Source: a virus
Virus record (IMG/VR): IMGVR_UViG_3300025266_000005
Location: 1-64,000 of that record
Direction: 5' to 3' (one strand)
Length of the DNA stretch: 64,000 bases
A program made the translations under genes and the position numbers. Below, piece by piece: positions 56,845-64,000 of the stretch (the first letter of the stretch is position 1; each line of letters begins with the position of its first letter). The notes under the pieces were generated by a model that was given only the letters and a program-made list of their open reading frames with translations, did no database searches and was not told the DNA's origin.

Positions 56845-57669
56845 TTATGCGGCCTCCACTAATGTTTTTGATTCAAGCTCATCCAGTAGTGCCGGATAAT
56901 CGATTATCATGAAGCCGCCAAACTCGCCAACATGCTGCGGGTATTTATCCTGCACCTCATCTGCCATAAACCCGATAGTTGAACAGCCTTCGACCAGCGT
57001 GCCTTTGGTTTCCGGCATCCAGTCCCATTGATACACATTTAAGTCATGGATGGATGAAACCTGTTCAACATTCTCCTTCAGGCGCGGATCAGAGAAACCC
57101 ATAAACATTGAACCAATCGTTGCTGCAGTATTGAGCATATTTTGCTGGCCCTGGGCTTTGGCTTGCTGGTCCGTGATAATGCCGCTTGAAACAGCGTTAC
57201 CTGATGCGCTCATCATATTGCCGATATTGGCTGAGTTTTGCTGCCCCATCTGACCTAGTCCCGTTGCCGCATTAAGGCCGGTGTTCATTAAGTTGGTCTG
57301 ACGGCCATTGAGCATCTGCTCCAGCATTAAACCTAAGTCCGTTGGCACTCTTGCCGCTTCCTGCATAGCCGTACCTGAGCGCGTCAATCCGCCTGCAGCT
57401 AGTTGACCCTGCACACCACGCTGACGCTCATCGACCAGTGAGCCGAATATGTCGCTGTTAAATATCTGAGCGAGCATTTCATCCATGCCGCCAACTGTGG
57501 CTCCGGCCTCAACACCAGGAACAGCACCTTGCCCAGCTTCCAGAAATGGCGCAATGTTTTTCTGTGTCGTGTCAAACTGCCGCCGCATTTCTGCGATTGA
57601 TGCGTCATTAGCCTGAACCTGTGCTTCGGCTGCCCTTTTTCCTGCTTTATCGCCTTTACCGCCGCCCAT
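56845..57669 (-). CDS. Virion protein with C-terminal S74 self-cleaving chaperone domain
   Basis: A 274-residue protein. The N-terminal part is an Ala/Gly/Gln-rich helical region (MGGGKGDKAGKRAAEAQVQA). The C-terminal ~75 residues, SDPRLKENVEQVSSIHDLNV to IDYPALLDELE, are a peptidase S74/intramolecular chaperone domain, with SDPRLKEN at the cleavage site. In the P22 order this is the gp7 slot. The start is taken at 57669 after GAGGTG; a longer frame begins within the preceding gene. Confidence 0.78.
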   Translation of the reverse strand: MGGGKGDKAGKRAAEAQVQANDASIAEMRRQFDTTQKNIAPFLEAGQGAVPGVEAGATVGGMDEMLAQIFNSDIFGSLVDERQRGVQGQLAAGGLTRSGTAMQEAARVPTDLGLMLEQMLNGRQTNLMNTGLNAATGLGQMGQQNSANIGNMMSASGNAVSSGIITDQQAKAQGQQNMLNTAATIGSMFMGFSDPRLKENVEQVSSIHDLNVYQWDWMPETKGTLVEGCSTIGFMADEVQDKYPQHVGEFGGFMIIDYPALLDELESKTLVEAA

Positions 57670-58024
57670 GTTTATGCACCTCATGCCAAATATAACCATC
57701 ATCAGCAAGGTGGGTGTATGTCATTCCCGCCTTTGCCGCCATCATGCAAGCCGCCCTGTTGTCTCTTGGCGTCTCACCGTAAATCGTTTCGTAATCAGTA
57801 TTGTTCCAAACCCACTCAAACACTTCTTTTGCCGCGTCAACGGCCTTTTTGCCTCTGACATTGACACCCATCTGGCAGTGCAGCATCAGCTTTCCGTCAA
57901 CAGGCTCCAATATCCATAGTCCTTGCATATCATCCTGTATGAGGTAGTAACACTCTGACGATATGGCAAAGTTGAATTTGACCAACCGCTTGACCAGTCG
58001 ATAATCAAACGTCCTCGTTATCAC
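57656..58024 (-). CDS. GNAT-like small protein (P22 gp14-like)
   Basis: A 122-residue protein. ITRTFDYRLVKRLVKFNFAI and ETPRDNRAACMMAAKAGMTY resemble a GNAT fold as in P22 gp14 (DUF2824). It lies between the stabiliser genes and the ejection genes, as gp14 does. It is likely needed for ejection-protein assembly. Confidence 0.65.
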   Translation of the reverse strand: MITRTFDYRLVKRLVKFNFAISSECYYLIQDDMQGLWILEPVDGKLMLHCQMGVNVRGKKAVDAAKEVFEWVWNNTDYETIYGETPRDNRAACMMAAKAGMTYTHLADDGYIWHEVHKHGRR

Positions 58025-58302
58025 GAAACAACAGCCCTATCTGTTACCCTTCGCCAGTTGGTTCCGTCACTAAAGGCAGGAACAGCGCCGCCAGATTCAT
58101 TACTCACAAAGATTTGCCCGCCCAAGTTATTTGCTGCAGGCGGTAAGGTTGCTACGGTGTAAACAGGAAGCCGGACAGACTGGCCAAGCACTAAGTTATT
58201 TAACTGTGATTCGATATCATCAAAGAATGACTGCAAGCTATGAGACGCCATGCCACCATTGATAATAGCTGTGCCGTGATCGGGCTTTGTGATGATTTTC
58301 AT
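58021..58302 (-). CDS. Small tail-tip protein at the P22 needle position
   Basis: A 93-residue protein. The middle and end (VYTVATLPPAANNLGGQIFVSNESGG...TNWRRVTD) form a short collagen-free beta tip seen in fibre ends. In P22 the 233-residue needle gp26 is encoded here; this protein is far smaller and lacks its coiled coil, so identity with gp26 is not claimed. Confidence 0.55.
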   Translation of the reverse strand: MKIITKPDHGTAIINGGMASHSLQSFFDDIESQLNNLVLGQSVRLPVYTVATLPPAANNLGGQIFVSNESGGAVPAFSDGTNWRRVTDRAVVS

Positions 58303-59657
58303 CGCAGGCTCGCACTCATGTAATCAAGTGAAAACTCAATATCTTCTGTGGAGTAGATGCGCACACCCATAAAGCCTTGATAGCTACCAAGACCACCAGG
58401 CGGGTTCCAGATAAGCTTTTGTGCGTACTGACCAATACTGCCAAGGTTTCGGTATACAGGCGGGCCATAGGTCACGTTATCGCGACTCATCATGATAGCC
58501 ACCGAGCCATTGGCTGCGTTATAGCCTTGCGAGATACCAAGTTCTATTTGTTGGCAGGCAAAGTAATCGCCATCTGCCTGCTCCATCGCTAAATCAATGA
58601 TGTGCGTAATGCGTTCGCCGTAATCGGTATTCAGTTTGCCGATACGACCTAGTTTGTCGCTGAATGCGGTGTAATACTCGCCATCAAACTGCGTGATATA
58701 GCCCGCGCCCCATGGACGCGATACGCCATCAAAGACGGTATCCAGTAAGAACCAGTTGCCACCGAAAAAGCCGAATGAATGTCTGCGTAATGTGAATGTA
58801 GCAAGGTCATAGCCTCGCCACTTAATCCGGCCTGATATCGCCTCGGCAAGCTCTGCCTGTGTATACGTGGACAGGATTAAATCAATTGATTCGTTTGATA
58901 TCTTTGGAGCCTGCCCCTGACCAATTGCATAGATGCCAAAGTCTTGATCTTTCTCGCGGCCGATAAATAGAAACGTGCTGTTATATTCCAGCAATCCGCC
59001 GATATAGCCATTTGGTATTCGCGATCCATTCACGACTCGCAAAGGGTTTGGCAATATTCCAGCATCACGAAACAGCTGGATTGAGTCCGTACCACAAATA
59101 AACAGCGTGTTGTTAAAGTTAAAGCAGGCATTGTTTTTGTCGGGCAATTCCTCAGCATCAAAGAAGCTAGGTGGCTGCACGCTCGCTGCATTACCTACAT
59201 CAGATACATAAGCTGGATCACCATCCGCAGGAATGTAAACAAACCGGCCGTTTATGTGACAGACATCAACCGATGGCTCAATATTGGCCTCACCTGATAT
59301 ATCGGTCAGCGTGTCACTCGCATCAAGCGTGTAAATAGCGCCGCCTTTAACAACAATGACCGCCTCATTAAAGCCTATCGCTGTTTCAATCGCTTCAGGG
59401 CCCGCAATCGTACCAATGACTGAATACGTGCCTGTGACAAGGTTTGTCATCTTGACCAGCTCCTGACTCAACACATGATAAAGCGCACCATTCCATACAA
59501 AGCTACCGCGTGCTACCGCATTAGTCTCAGCAATTAACTCAATTCCAGGACGTCCAATTATCTTGCCATCACCATTGTTAAAACAGTTCTGCAATACGCG
59601 GCGCGTCTTTGGCAGGTACTCAACACCTTCAAAGCCTGCCGGAAATGGGATGCGCAT
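58299..59657 (-). CDS. P22 gp10-like packaged DNA stabilisation protein (tail hub)
   Basis: A 452-residue protein starting MRIPFPAGFEGVEYLPKTRRVLQNCFNNGDGKIIGRPGIE. FVWNGALYHVLSQELVKMTN, YNSTFLFIGREKDQDFG and the C-terminal RIYSTEDIEFSLDYMSASLR follow the P22 gp10 family. gp10 binds gp4 and closes the portal channel. Confidence 0.8.
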   Translation of the reverse strand: MRIPFPAGFEGVEYLPKTRRVLQNCFNNGDGKIIGRPGIELIAETNAVARGSFVWNGALYHVLSQELVKMTNLVTGTYSVIGTIAGPEAIETAIGFNEAVIVVKGGAIYTLDASDTLTDISGEANIEPSVDVCHINGRFVYIPADGDPAYVSDVGNAASVQPPSFFDAEELPDKNNACFNFNNTLFICGTDSIQLFRDAGILPNPLRVVNGSRIPNGYIGGLLEYNSTFLFIGREKDQDFGIYAIGQGQAPKISNESIDLILSTYTQAELAEAISGRIKWRGYDLATFTLRRHSFGFFGGNWFLLDTVFDGVSRPWGAGYITQFDGEYYTAFSDKLGRIGKLNTDYGERITHIIDLAMEQADGDYFACQQIELGISQGYNAANGSVAIMMSRDNVTYGPPVYRNLGSIGQYAQKLIWNPPGGLGSYQGFMGVRIYSTEDIEFSLDYMSASLR

Positions 59658-60103
59658 TAATCACCAATCTCTCTGCTGCCATTGATAAACACAGCTGCAT
59701 GATTGCCCCGAGTGCTACCAGCACCAAGCGGCATAGTTGATGACATTTTCTTTTTTGGGATCTCGATTGATTGATACATCTTTTTAATAAATGCATAACC
59801 AATACGAGCACTACGACTAAGCTCTGGTGAAACGATTTGCTTGCCGTTTGAGAATTCTGGTGCCATGTATATGGCAAGGTTGTCGATGATACCTGCTCTG
59901 GCATCCATGGGCTCTCCAAGTTCATCACCTGGCGCATTGAGTGGTACAGCGCCTAACTCAACGCCTATTGACTGCCACATTTGCAGCATACTGTTCAGCA
60001 TATCTTTACCAGACACTATAGCTTCTGGTGACGCTGGTGCAGCAACAGAGTGCACTCCAATCCTTTGGAGCGCTGTCTGTATGATTTCAGTTCCTGAACT
60101 CAT
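59657..60103 (-). CDS. P22 gp4-like tail accessory factor
   Basis: A 148-residue protein. ALQRIGVHSVAAPASPEAI, LNSMLQMWQSIGVELGAVPL and EPMDARAGIIDNLAIYMAPEF are typical of gp4-like adaptors that bind the portal before gp10. A one-base overlap joins it to both the gp10-like gene and the 86-residue gene upstream. Confidence 0.8.
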   Translation of the reverse strand: MSSGTEIIQTALQRIGVHSVAAPASPEAIVSGKDMLNSMLQMWQSIGVELGAVPLNAPGDELGEPMDARAGIIDNLAIYMAPEFSNGKQIVSPELSRSARIGYAFIKKMYQSIEIPKKKMSSTMPLGAGSTRGNHAAVFINGSREIGD

Positions 60104-60363
60104 TACTCAGCCTCAAGCATGGATTTGACTTTTTCACGGGCTTTTTCCAGGCCAATGTTTGCCGCCATCTTTTGGCCCATATCTTTTGCAATCTGATGTA
60201 ACTGTGGCAATTCCATTTCATCAACAGACTGCAAGGCTTCTGCTTCTGCTTCTGCTTCTAAATCATCATCCTTGGTATCTGGTTTTTTATCCCACCCTTT
60301 AGGCAAAGCTCCTTCATGCCACTTCTGCTTACCATCTTTGTAGCCTAGAATTAATACGGGCAT
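60103..60363 (-). CDS. Small acidic head-region protein with HeH-like helices
   Basis: An 86-residue protein. The N terminus PVLILGYKDGKQKWHEGALP is followed by an acidic run (EAEAEAEALQSVDEMEL). The C-terminal QLHQIAKDMGQKMAANIGLEKAREKV resembles a HeH/LEM-like motif. Function unknown. Confidence 0.6.
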   Translation of the reverse strand: MPVLILGYKDGKQKWHEGALPKGWDKKPDTKDDDLEAEAEAEALQSVDEMELPQLHQIAKDMGQKMAANIGLEKAREKVKSMLEAE

Positions 60364-60376
60364 TTCTATTCCCCTT

Positions 60377-60411
60377 AAAACGACAAAGGGAGCCGAAGCT
60401 CCCTATTGTCG
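60377..60411 (-). terminator. Strong terminator after the coat protein gene
   Basis: A long hairpin, CGACAA-xx-AGGGAGC-TTCG-GCTCCCT-TTGTCG followed by TTTT on the minus strand, 16 bases past the coat stop. Its strength fits the need for excess coat mRNA. Confidence 0.85.
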
Positions 60412-60426
60412 AGGTTTGTTAAGTGA

Positions 60427-61674
60427 TTAAGATTGACCGCCGATCAAGATGCCGTTTTTCTCAGGGTGCTTATTAGTCACGCCGAAGAAGATGGTCATAC
60501 GATAGGTTGTCTTGCCGGTGAACACATCAGATGAGCGGGCAAACAGAATTTCAATGCCTGACTCAGTTGTCATACGCTCAACGGCTACGTTAGGCGCTGC
60601 ATCAAACACCAGATTACCGCCGAACACTTCAATAGAGTCATTGGTAAAGAAGATGTTTGATTGAGCCGCTGTTGTGTTCAACCAAGTCAGCGCCACGCCA
60701 TCTGCTGCAGGAGCCGAGCAGTTTGCGTAATCATCTTCAAGGTTGCTGTTTCCATCATTCACCACAATAGCGGGCGCAATCTTCAACGTAGTTCCGTTAA
60801 CAACTTCTTTCACGGTGAACGTTTTCAATTGCTGCGTATTGTTTTTATTGATGTGTGACAGAGCGTTAACACCAGCGATAGTGAACTTATCACCAGCCGC
60901 AACACCAGCCGTATTATCTACGGTCAGATTCATGAAGCGGTTATCCACTTTTGATTCTTCGCCTGTTGATGCGGTCGATGTTGCTACCGGAACGTAACGC
61001 TGAGTACCGCCAACCAGAGTCGCGCCACCTGCAGCAGCAGCCACAGTTGGAGCAAACGAGCTACGGAACGTGTTAAAGCCAGCAATACGTCCAAGCTCGC
61101 TCTCGCTTAATGCTTTTTCAGAGCGATTCATTAGCGTGCGTTTCGCCAGATCGCCCGACATACGGTTGTAATCCCGTGGCGCAAGCACCATGGTTTTTTC
61201 CATATCGGACAAATCATTTTCAAGCATCAATGCTTCAACCAGAGAAACATCATCATATCCAGCCAATACTGTTGACTGAGCAACAGTCAAAGAGCCTTCA
61301 ATGTTGACCTTGTTAGCCATTGCGCGGTTAACAAATGCAGATAACGCCTGCGCGCCACTTTTAGCCTTACGTTCCCGATAAGATGGATCGCGAAGCTCCA
61401 AGGCATTCAGCTGCCAAGGTACGTTCTCAATGTTGGATAAGGTTGCAGGCACCTGGAACTCACCGATATCACCAATTTTGCCGGTAATATCCAAACCAGA
61501 TACCGTGGTTGAAATCATAGGCACATCACGCCAGACAGTATCGCCTTGACGCTGCATATTTCCTTCCGGTTGCGTGAAGAACTCAGCTTGCTTAGCAACG
61601 GTATTGTCACTGTCAAACTGCTTCACAACTTCTTCGATGAGGGAGACCTCATCTTTATTTAGCTTATTAGCCAT
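60427..61674 (-). CDS. Major coat protein, P22 gp5-like
   Basis: A 415-residue protein, close to the 430 residues of P22 coat. VVKQFDSDNTVAKQAEFFTQ, MQRQGDTVWRDVP, then LRDPSYRERKAKSGAQALSAFVNRAMANKVN match the P22 coat family. The Ig-like insertion region (YVPVATSTASTGEES onward) and a later Gly/Asn loop are also present. Preceded by the scaffold gene. Confidence 0.85.
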   Translation of the reverse strand: MANKLNKDEVSLIEEVVKQFDSDNTVAKQAEFFTQPEGNMQRQGDTVWRDVPMISTTVSGLDITGKIGDIGEFQVPATLSNIENVPWQLNALELRDPSYRERKAKSGAQALSAFVNRAMANKVNIEGSLTVAQSTVLAGYDDVSLVEALMLENDLSDMEKTMVLAPRDYNRMSGDLAKRTLMNRSEKALSESELGRIAGFNTFRSSFAPTVAAAAGGATLVGGTQRYVPVATSTASTGEESKVDNRFMNLTVDNTAGVAAGDKFTIAGVNALSHINKNNTQQLKTFTVKEVVNGTTLKIAPAIVVNDGNSNLEDDYANCSAPAADGVALTWLNTTAAQSNIFFTNDSIEVFGGNLVFDAAPNVAVERMTTESGIEILFARSSDVFTGKTTYRMTIFFGVTNKHPEKNGILIGGQS

Positions 61675-61685
61675 GGGACTTTCCC

Positions 61686-62615
61686 TTATTTAGAAGCGCC
61701 CAAAATCTGCTTCTTACGGTCAAGGTATTGCTGCATCGTGATAGCACCTTTCTCATACTGCTTAAACGCTGCACTAATCTTGGCTTCAGTGGCATTTGCT
61801 CCCGGCTCCGCTCCTTCAAGCGGGTCAACCGGGTTTGGGCTGAATGATTTGCTTGGCTTCAGTTTCAATGATTCTGAGAGCCGACCTATTTCAGCAGCAC
61901 CACGAATAGGATTGGTTTGAATTAAATCAGCGAGTCGCCGGGCTTCCTTCTCGTTCTTGCCGAGGTGGTAAACCAGCGCATGTGAGTCTTCATCAAAATT
62001 AGCAATGATGTGATTCACATTGTCTTCACCCAGGATTTCCATCACCTTATCTTCTGACACGTCATAATCTTTCACTTCAAGCGTTAAGGCGCGCTCATAA
62101 TGCCCCCGCTGCTTTTGCTCCAGCTCTTGACGTTTCGCCGCTTCTTGCTGCTGCTGTAAGGTGTTGTTCTGGCTTTCCTGGTATCGCTGATGCGCCGCTT
62201 CTTCTGCTTTTTTAATGAGGTACGATTCATGCGCTTTTCTGAACGCTGGATCGTATTCCCCACCATCAAAGTCATCAGGGTTTGGCGCTGCATCTGGTTT
62301 GGGCTGTTGCGTGCGTTGCTGTACCGCTAACTCTAAAAGCTTGTTCTTCTGCCTTAAGAGCTCCAGTTCAGTTTTAGCCGCTTCAGCTTCTTCAGATACC
62401 TTTTCCACTTTGCGATTAGCTCTTGCCACTCGCTTTTGGATCCAATCTGTTTTATGTTGCTGCTTGTCTTGAGGCTGCGTATCTTCCTCACCCTGACCAT
62501 CGCCTTCCGCTTCATTCTCGTCAGCTTCTTCCGACTCAATCTCTTCGGTTTCCACTTCCTCAAATTCATTTTCTTCAGGCGTGTTTTGGTCTAGGTTTTC
62601 CGCTTCTGTGCCCAT
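61686..62615 (-). CDS. Scaffolding protein
   Basis: A 309-residue protein: acidic N terminus, long coiled coil (KTDWIQKRVARANRKVEKVS onward), Gln-rich helices, and a basic C terminus ending DRKKQILGASK, as in P22 scaffold (gp8). The ATG at 62615 has AGAGG upstream; a longer frame lacks a ribosome site. Confidence 0.82.
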   Translation of the reverse strand: MGTEAENLDQNTPEENEFEEVETEEIESEEADENEAEGDGQGEEDTQPQDKQQHKTDWIQKRVARANRKVEKVSEEAEAAKTELELLRQKNKLLELAVQQRTQQPKPDAAPNPDDFDGGEYDPAFRKAHESYLIKKAEEAAHQRYQESQNNTLQQQQEAAKRQELEQKQRGHYERALTLEVKDYDVSEDKVMEILGEDNVNHIIANFDEDSHALVYHLGKNEKEARRLADLIQTNPIRGAAEIGRLSESLKLKPSKSFSPNPVDPLEGAEPGANATEAKISAAFKQYEKGAITMQQYLDRKKQILGASK

Positions 62616-62678
62616 GTTTTTACCTCTAATGGTGTGTGAGTGTGTGCGAATATGCACCCGGCTTAAAGTCGCCGTGAC

Positions 62679-64000
62679 TTAATTCAGACCTCGCGCTTGG
62701 CCTAAAACTTGATTGCGGATCTCCATCAGCCCTTTGCTATATTCCATCTTGGTTTTAGTCTGGCTGTTTTGTATGTCCGCGAATATTTCTTGTGTTTCTG
62801 CTGCCTTCTTCTCAGCACTGGCAATTTTCTCGATAGAGCTAGCATCAAGGTTTTTAGCCTCTGCTATTTGCTGAGCGGCTGCAGCTTCCATTAATTTCTG
62901 ATTCGGATCTTCTTGTGGCTGTGTTGCCTGGGCGAGCCATTCTTTTTCTTCATCCGTTTGCGGCTCAATCAAGCTCTGCAACATCATTTGCTTGCGGTTA
63001 AACTCTTTTAGTGGACCCATACCCACACCACTTGCGTTATCCAGCATGGTGGAGATAATGACGTCCAGATATTTTTCGCCCGCCGCCGTGCCCTTCAGTG
63101 TTTCTGAGATACCTTTCAAGTCTTCAACTGTTTGCTCTTTCATGCTGCCGTATTCTGGACCTACATCAGCATGAGCCCGGAAACGTTTGCCACGTAATGT
63201 GTTCGCTTCAATCAAGCGGCCTGTTTTTGGATCAGCAATGACCTTAAACAGGGTTTCTTTACCCTCTGAGCCATCCTTGCCAAGCGTTCTAACCATCTGT
63301 TTGGTGCTGTAGATATCTGATGCAATAGATTGGTACAAGTCACCAGCAGCAACGAATGATTTCTCAATGTTGTGCCGTATGCTTTGCGTGGTCAGATTGC
63401 GTTGTTTGATCATTGCGTTGATGGCCTTGCCGGACGCATCTGGATCTAACGTGTCCTGTGGTGCGCCACCTGTCACTTCACGCAGGAAGTTAGGAATAAT
63501 CTCAATCAATTCTGATGTGCTTTGGTCAAGCATTGGTGGCTTGTTGTAGCCAATTGGACCCGATGAAACGATATTGCCATCACCATCTGTCAATGGGTCA
63601 ACATACAAAAACGGTTTATTGTTCTTGTCAGCCCAAAGCTGAGCAACATCCTGAGCTTCTATCTGCTCACGGCCAAAGATAGGTACTTCCTGTCCAGCTG
63701 ATGCAGCATTTTCGACCAACTGATTCATCTGCACGTTAAATGACCGACAAGGATCCTTAATGGGGCGAATCAAGCCGAAGTAGTACTCAACGCCGTTAAT
63801 AAATGCACGATAGGCGTACATCGGGATAATCGGTAATCTAGTTCCCGCTATCTGGCGCGGCTCTTCAATAAACTCGTTACCAACAAAGCGCGACATCATT
63901 ACCTTACGGCTGATGATTTTTCTTTCTTTTACAAACCGATGCGTTTGACTGCTTTTTAGCTCATCCTTAATCAGTTCGTGATCGTCTTTGCTGTACATTT
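62679..64000 (-). CDS. Portal protein, P22 gp1-like, 5' end beyond the window
   Basis: The last ~440 residues. AYRAFINGVEYYFGLIRPIKDP...NVQMNQLVENAA and EVTGGAPQDTLDPDASGKAIN are conserved in P22-type portals. P22 portal is about 725 residues, so roughly 280 N-terminal residues lie beyond the edge. The C terminus has a long coiled-coil barrel region (KLMEAAAAQQIAEAKNLDAS). Confidence 0.82.
   Translation of the reverse strand, partial: MYSKDDHELIKDELKSSQTHRFVKERKIISRKVMMSRFVGNEFIEEPRQIAGTRLPIIPMYAYRAFINGVEYYFGLIRPIKDPCRSFNVQMNQLVENAASAGQEVPIFGREQIEAQDVAQLWADKNNKPFLYVDPLTDGDGNIVSSGPIGYNKPPMLDQSTSELIEIIPNFLREVTGGAPQDTLDPDASGKAINAMIKQRNLTTQSIRHNIEKSFVAAGDLYQSIASDIYSTKQMVRTLGKDGSEGKETLFKVIADPKTGRLIEANTLRGKRFRAHADVGPEYGSMKEQTVEDLKGISETLKGTAAGEKYLDVIISTMLDNASGVGMGPLKEFNRKQMMLQSLIEPQTDEEKEWLAQATQPQEDPNQKLMEAAAAQQIAEAKNLDASSIEKIASAEKKAAETQEIFADIQNSQTKTKMEYSKGLMEIRNQVLGQARGLN

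Larger units (their letters stand above)
45128..64000. mobile_element. Prophage B, P22-type podovirus, left part only
   Basis: It begins at the second att copy and runs off the right edge inside the portal gene. On the minus strand the order is portal, scaffold, P22-type coat, gp4-like, gp10-like, gp14-like, ejection proteins and tailspike, the P22 morphogenetic order. Terminase, immunity, replication, integrase and the far att site are outside the window. Confidence 0.9.

Overview
The window is prophage DNA from a bacterium, most likely a gammaproteobacterium of moderate G+C. Two prophages lie head to tail, separated by a second copy of a tRNA-Val(GAC)-derived attachment sequence. The host guess rests on three things: the tRNA-Val 3' half closely resembles enterobacterial tRNA-Val(GAC); the phage modules are lambda-, P22- and NinB-like; and one cargo protein ends in a VPLPA-type exosortase sorting tail, which points to an aquatic or methylotrophic gammaproteobacterium. 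The species cannot be named.

Prophage A (about 1-45,240) is complete from att to att. It is a lambda-organised genome with the structural genes of a short contractile tail. An FkbM-type methyltransferase cargo gene (265-1059, +) sits just inside att. The late operon then runs leftward on the minus strand from 25.0 kb to 1.05 kb: holin, terminase, portal, head morphogenesis, protease/scaffold, capsid, connectors, sheath, tube, frameshifted chaperones, a short tape measure, baseplate, fibres, and finally endolysin and nested spanins. Between 25.04 and 25.42 kb there is a structured, terminator-ended leader where lambda has pR' and its 6S RNA. The rightward-equivalent early operon (33.85 to 25.4 kb, minus strand) encodes Cro, a CII/CP76-like protein, an HNH nuclease, an O-like initiator carrying iterons plus an AT-rich tract (a probable origin), a DnaB-like ATPase, a methyltransferase, NinB and several small tightly overlapping genes. 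The cI repressor (33,934, +) has three operators, and the same 16-bp operator recurs at a second early promoter near 35.68 kb. That promoter drives a plus-strand operon: small genes, Bet/RecT, a YqaJ/Exo-like exonuclease, a second methyltransferase, a CsrA-like regulator, Xis and integrase. A secreted-protein gene lies downstream of cI on the opposite strand.

Prophage B (45,128 to beyond 64,000) has a P22-type podovirus order read on the minus strand: portal (cut by the right edge), scaffold, coat, gp4-like, gp10-like, gp14-like, three ejection-protein-like genes, a plus-strand two-gene moron where P22 carries sieA/immI, a P22-tailspike-like adaptor, an HNH nuclease, a tail assembly protein, and a tailspike. 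Its left end repeats prophage A: tRNA-like att, FkbM methyltransferase, endolysin, Rz/Rz1 and the two ends of the tailspike are close homologues. The main difference is an inserted VPLPA-CTERM cargo gene.

A myovirus and a podovirus thus share one att-cargo-lysis-fibre-tip cassette and occupy the same chromosomal site. The integrase of prophage A lacks the Arg of its HxxR box (CTG Leu at 44,013), so that prophage may be unable to excise by itself.
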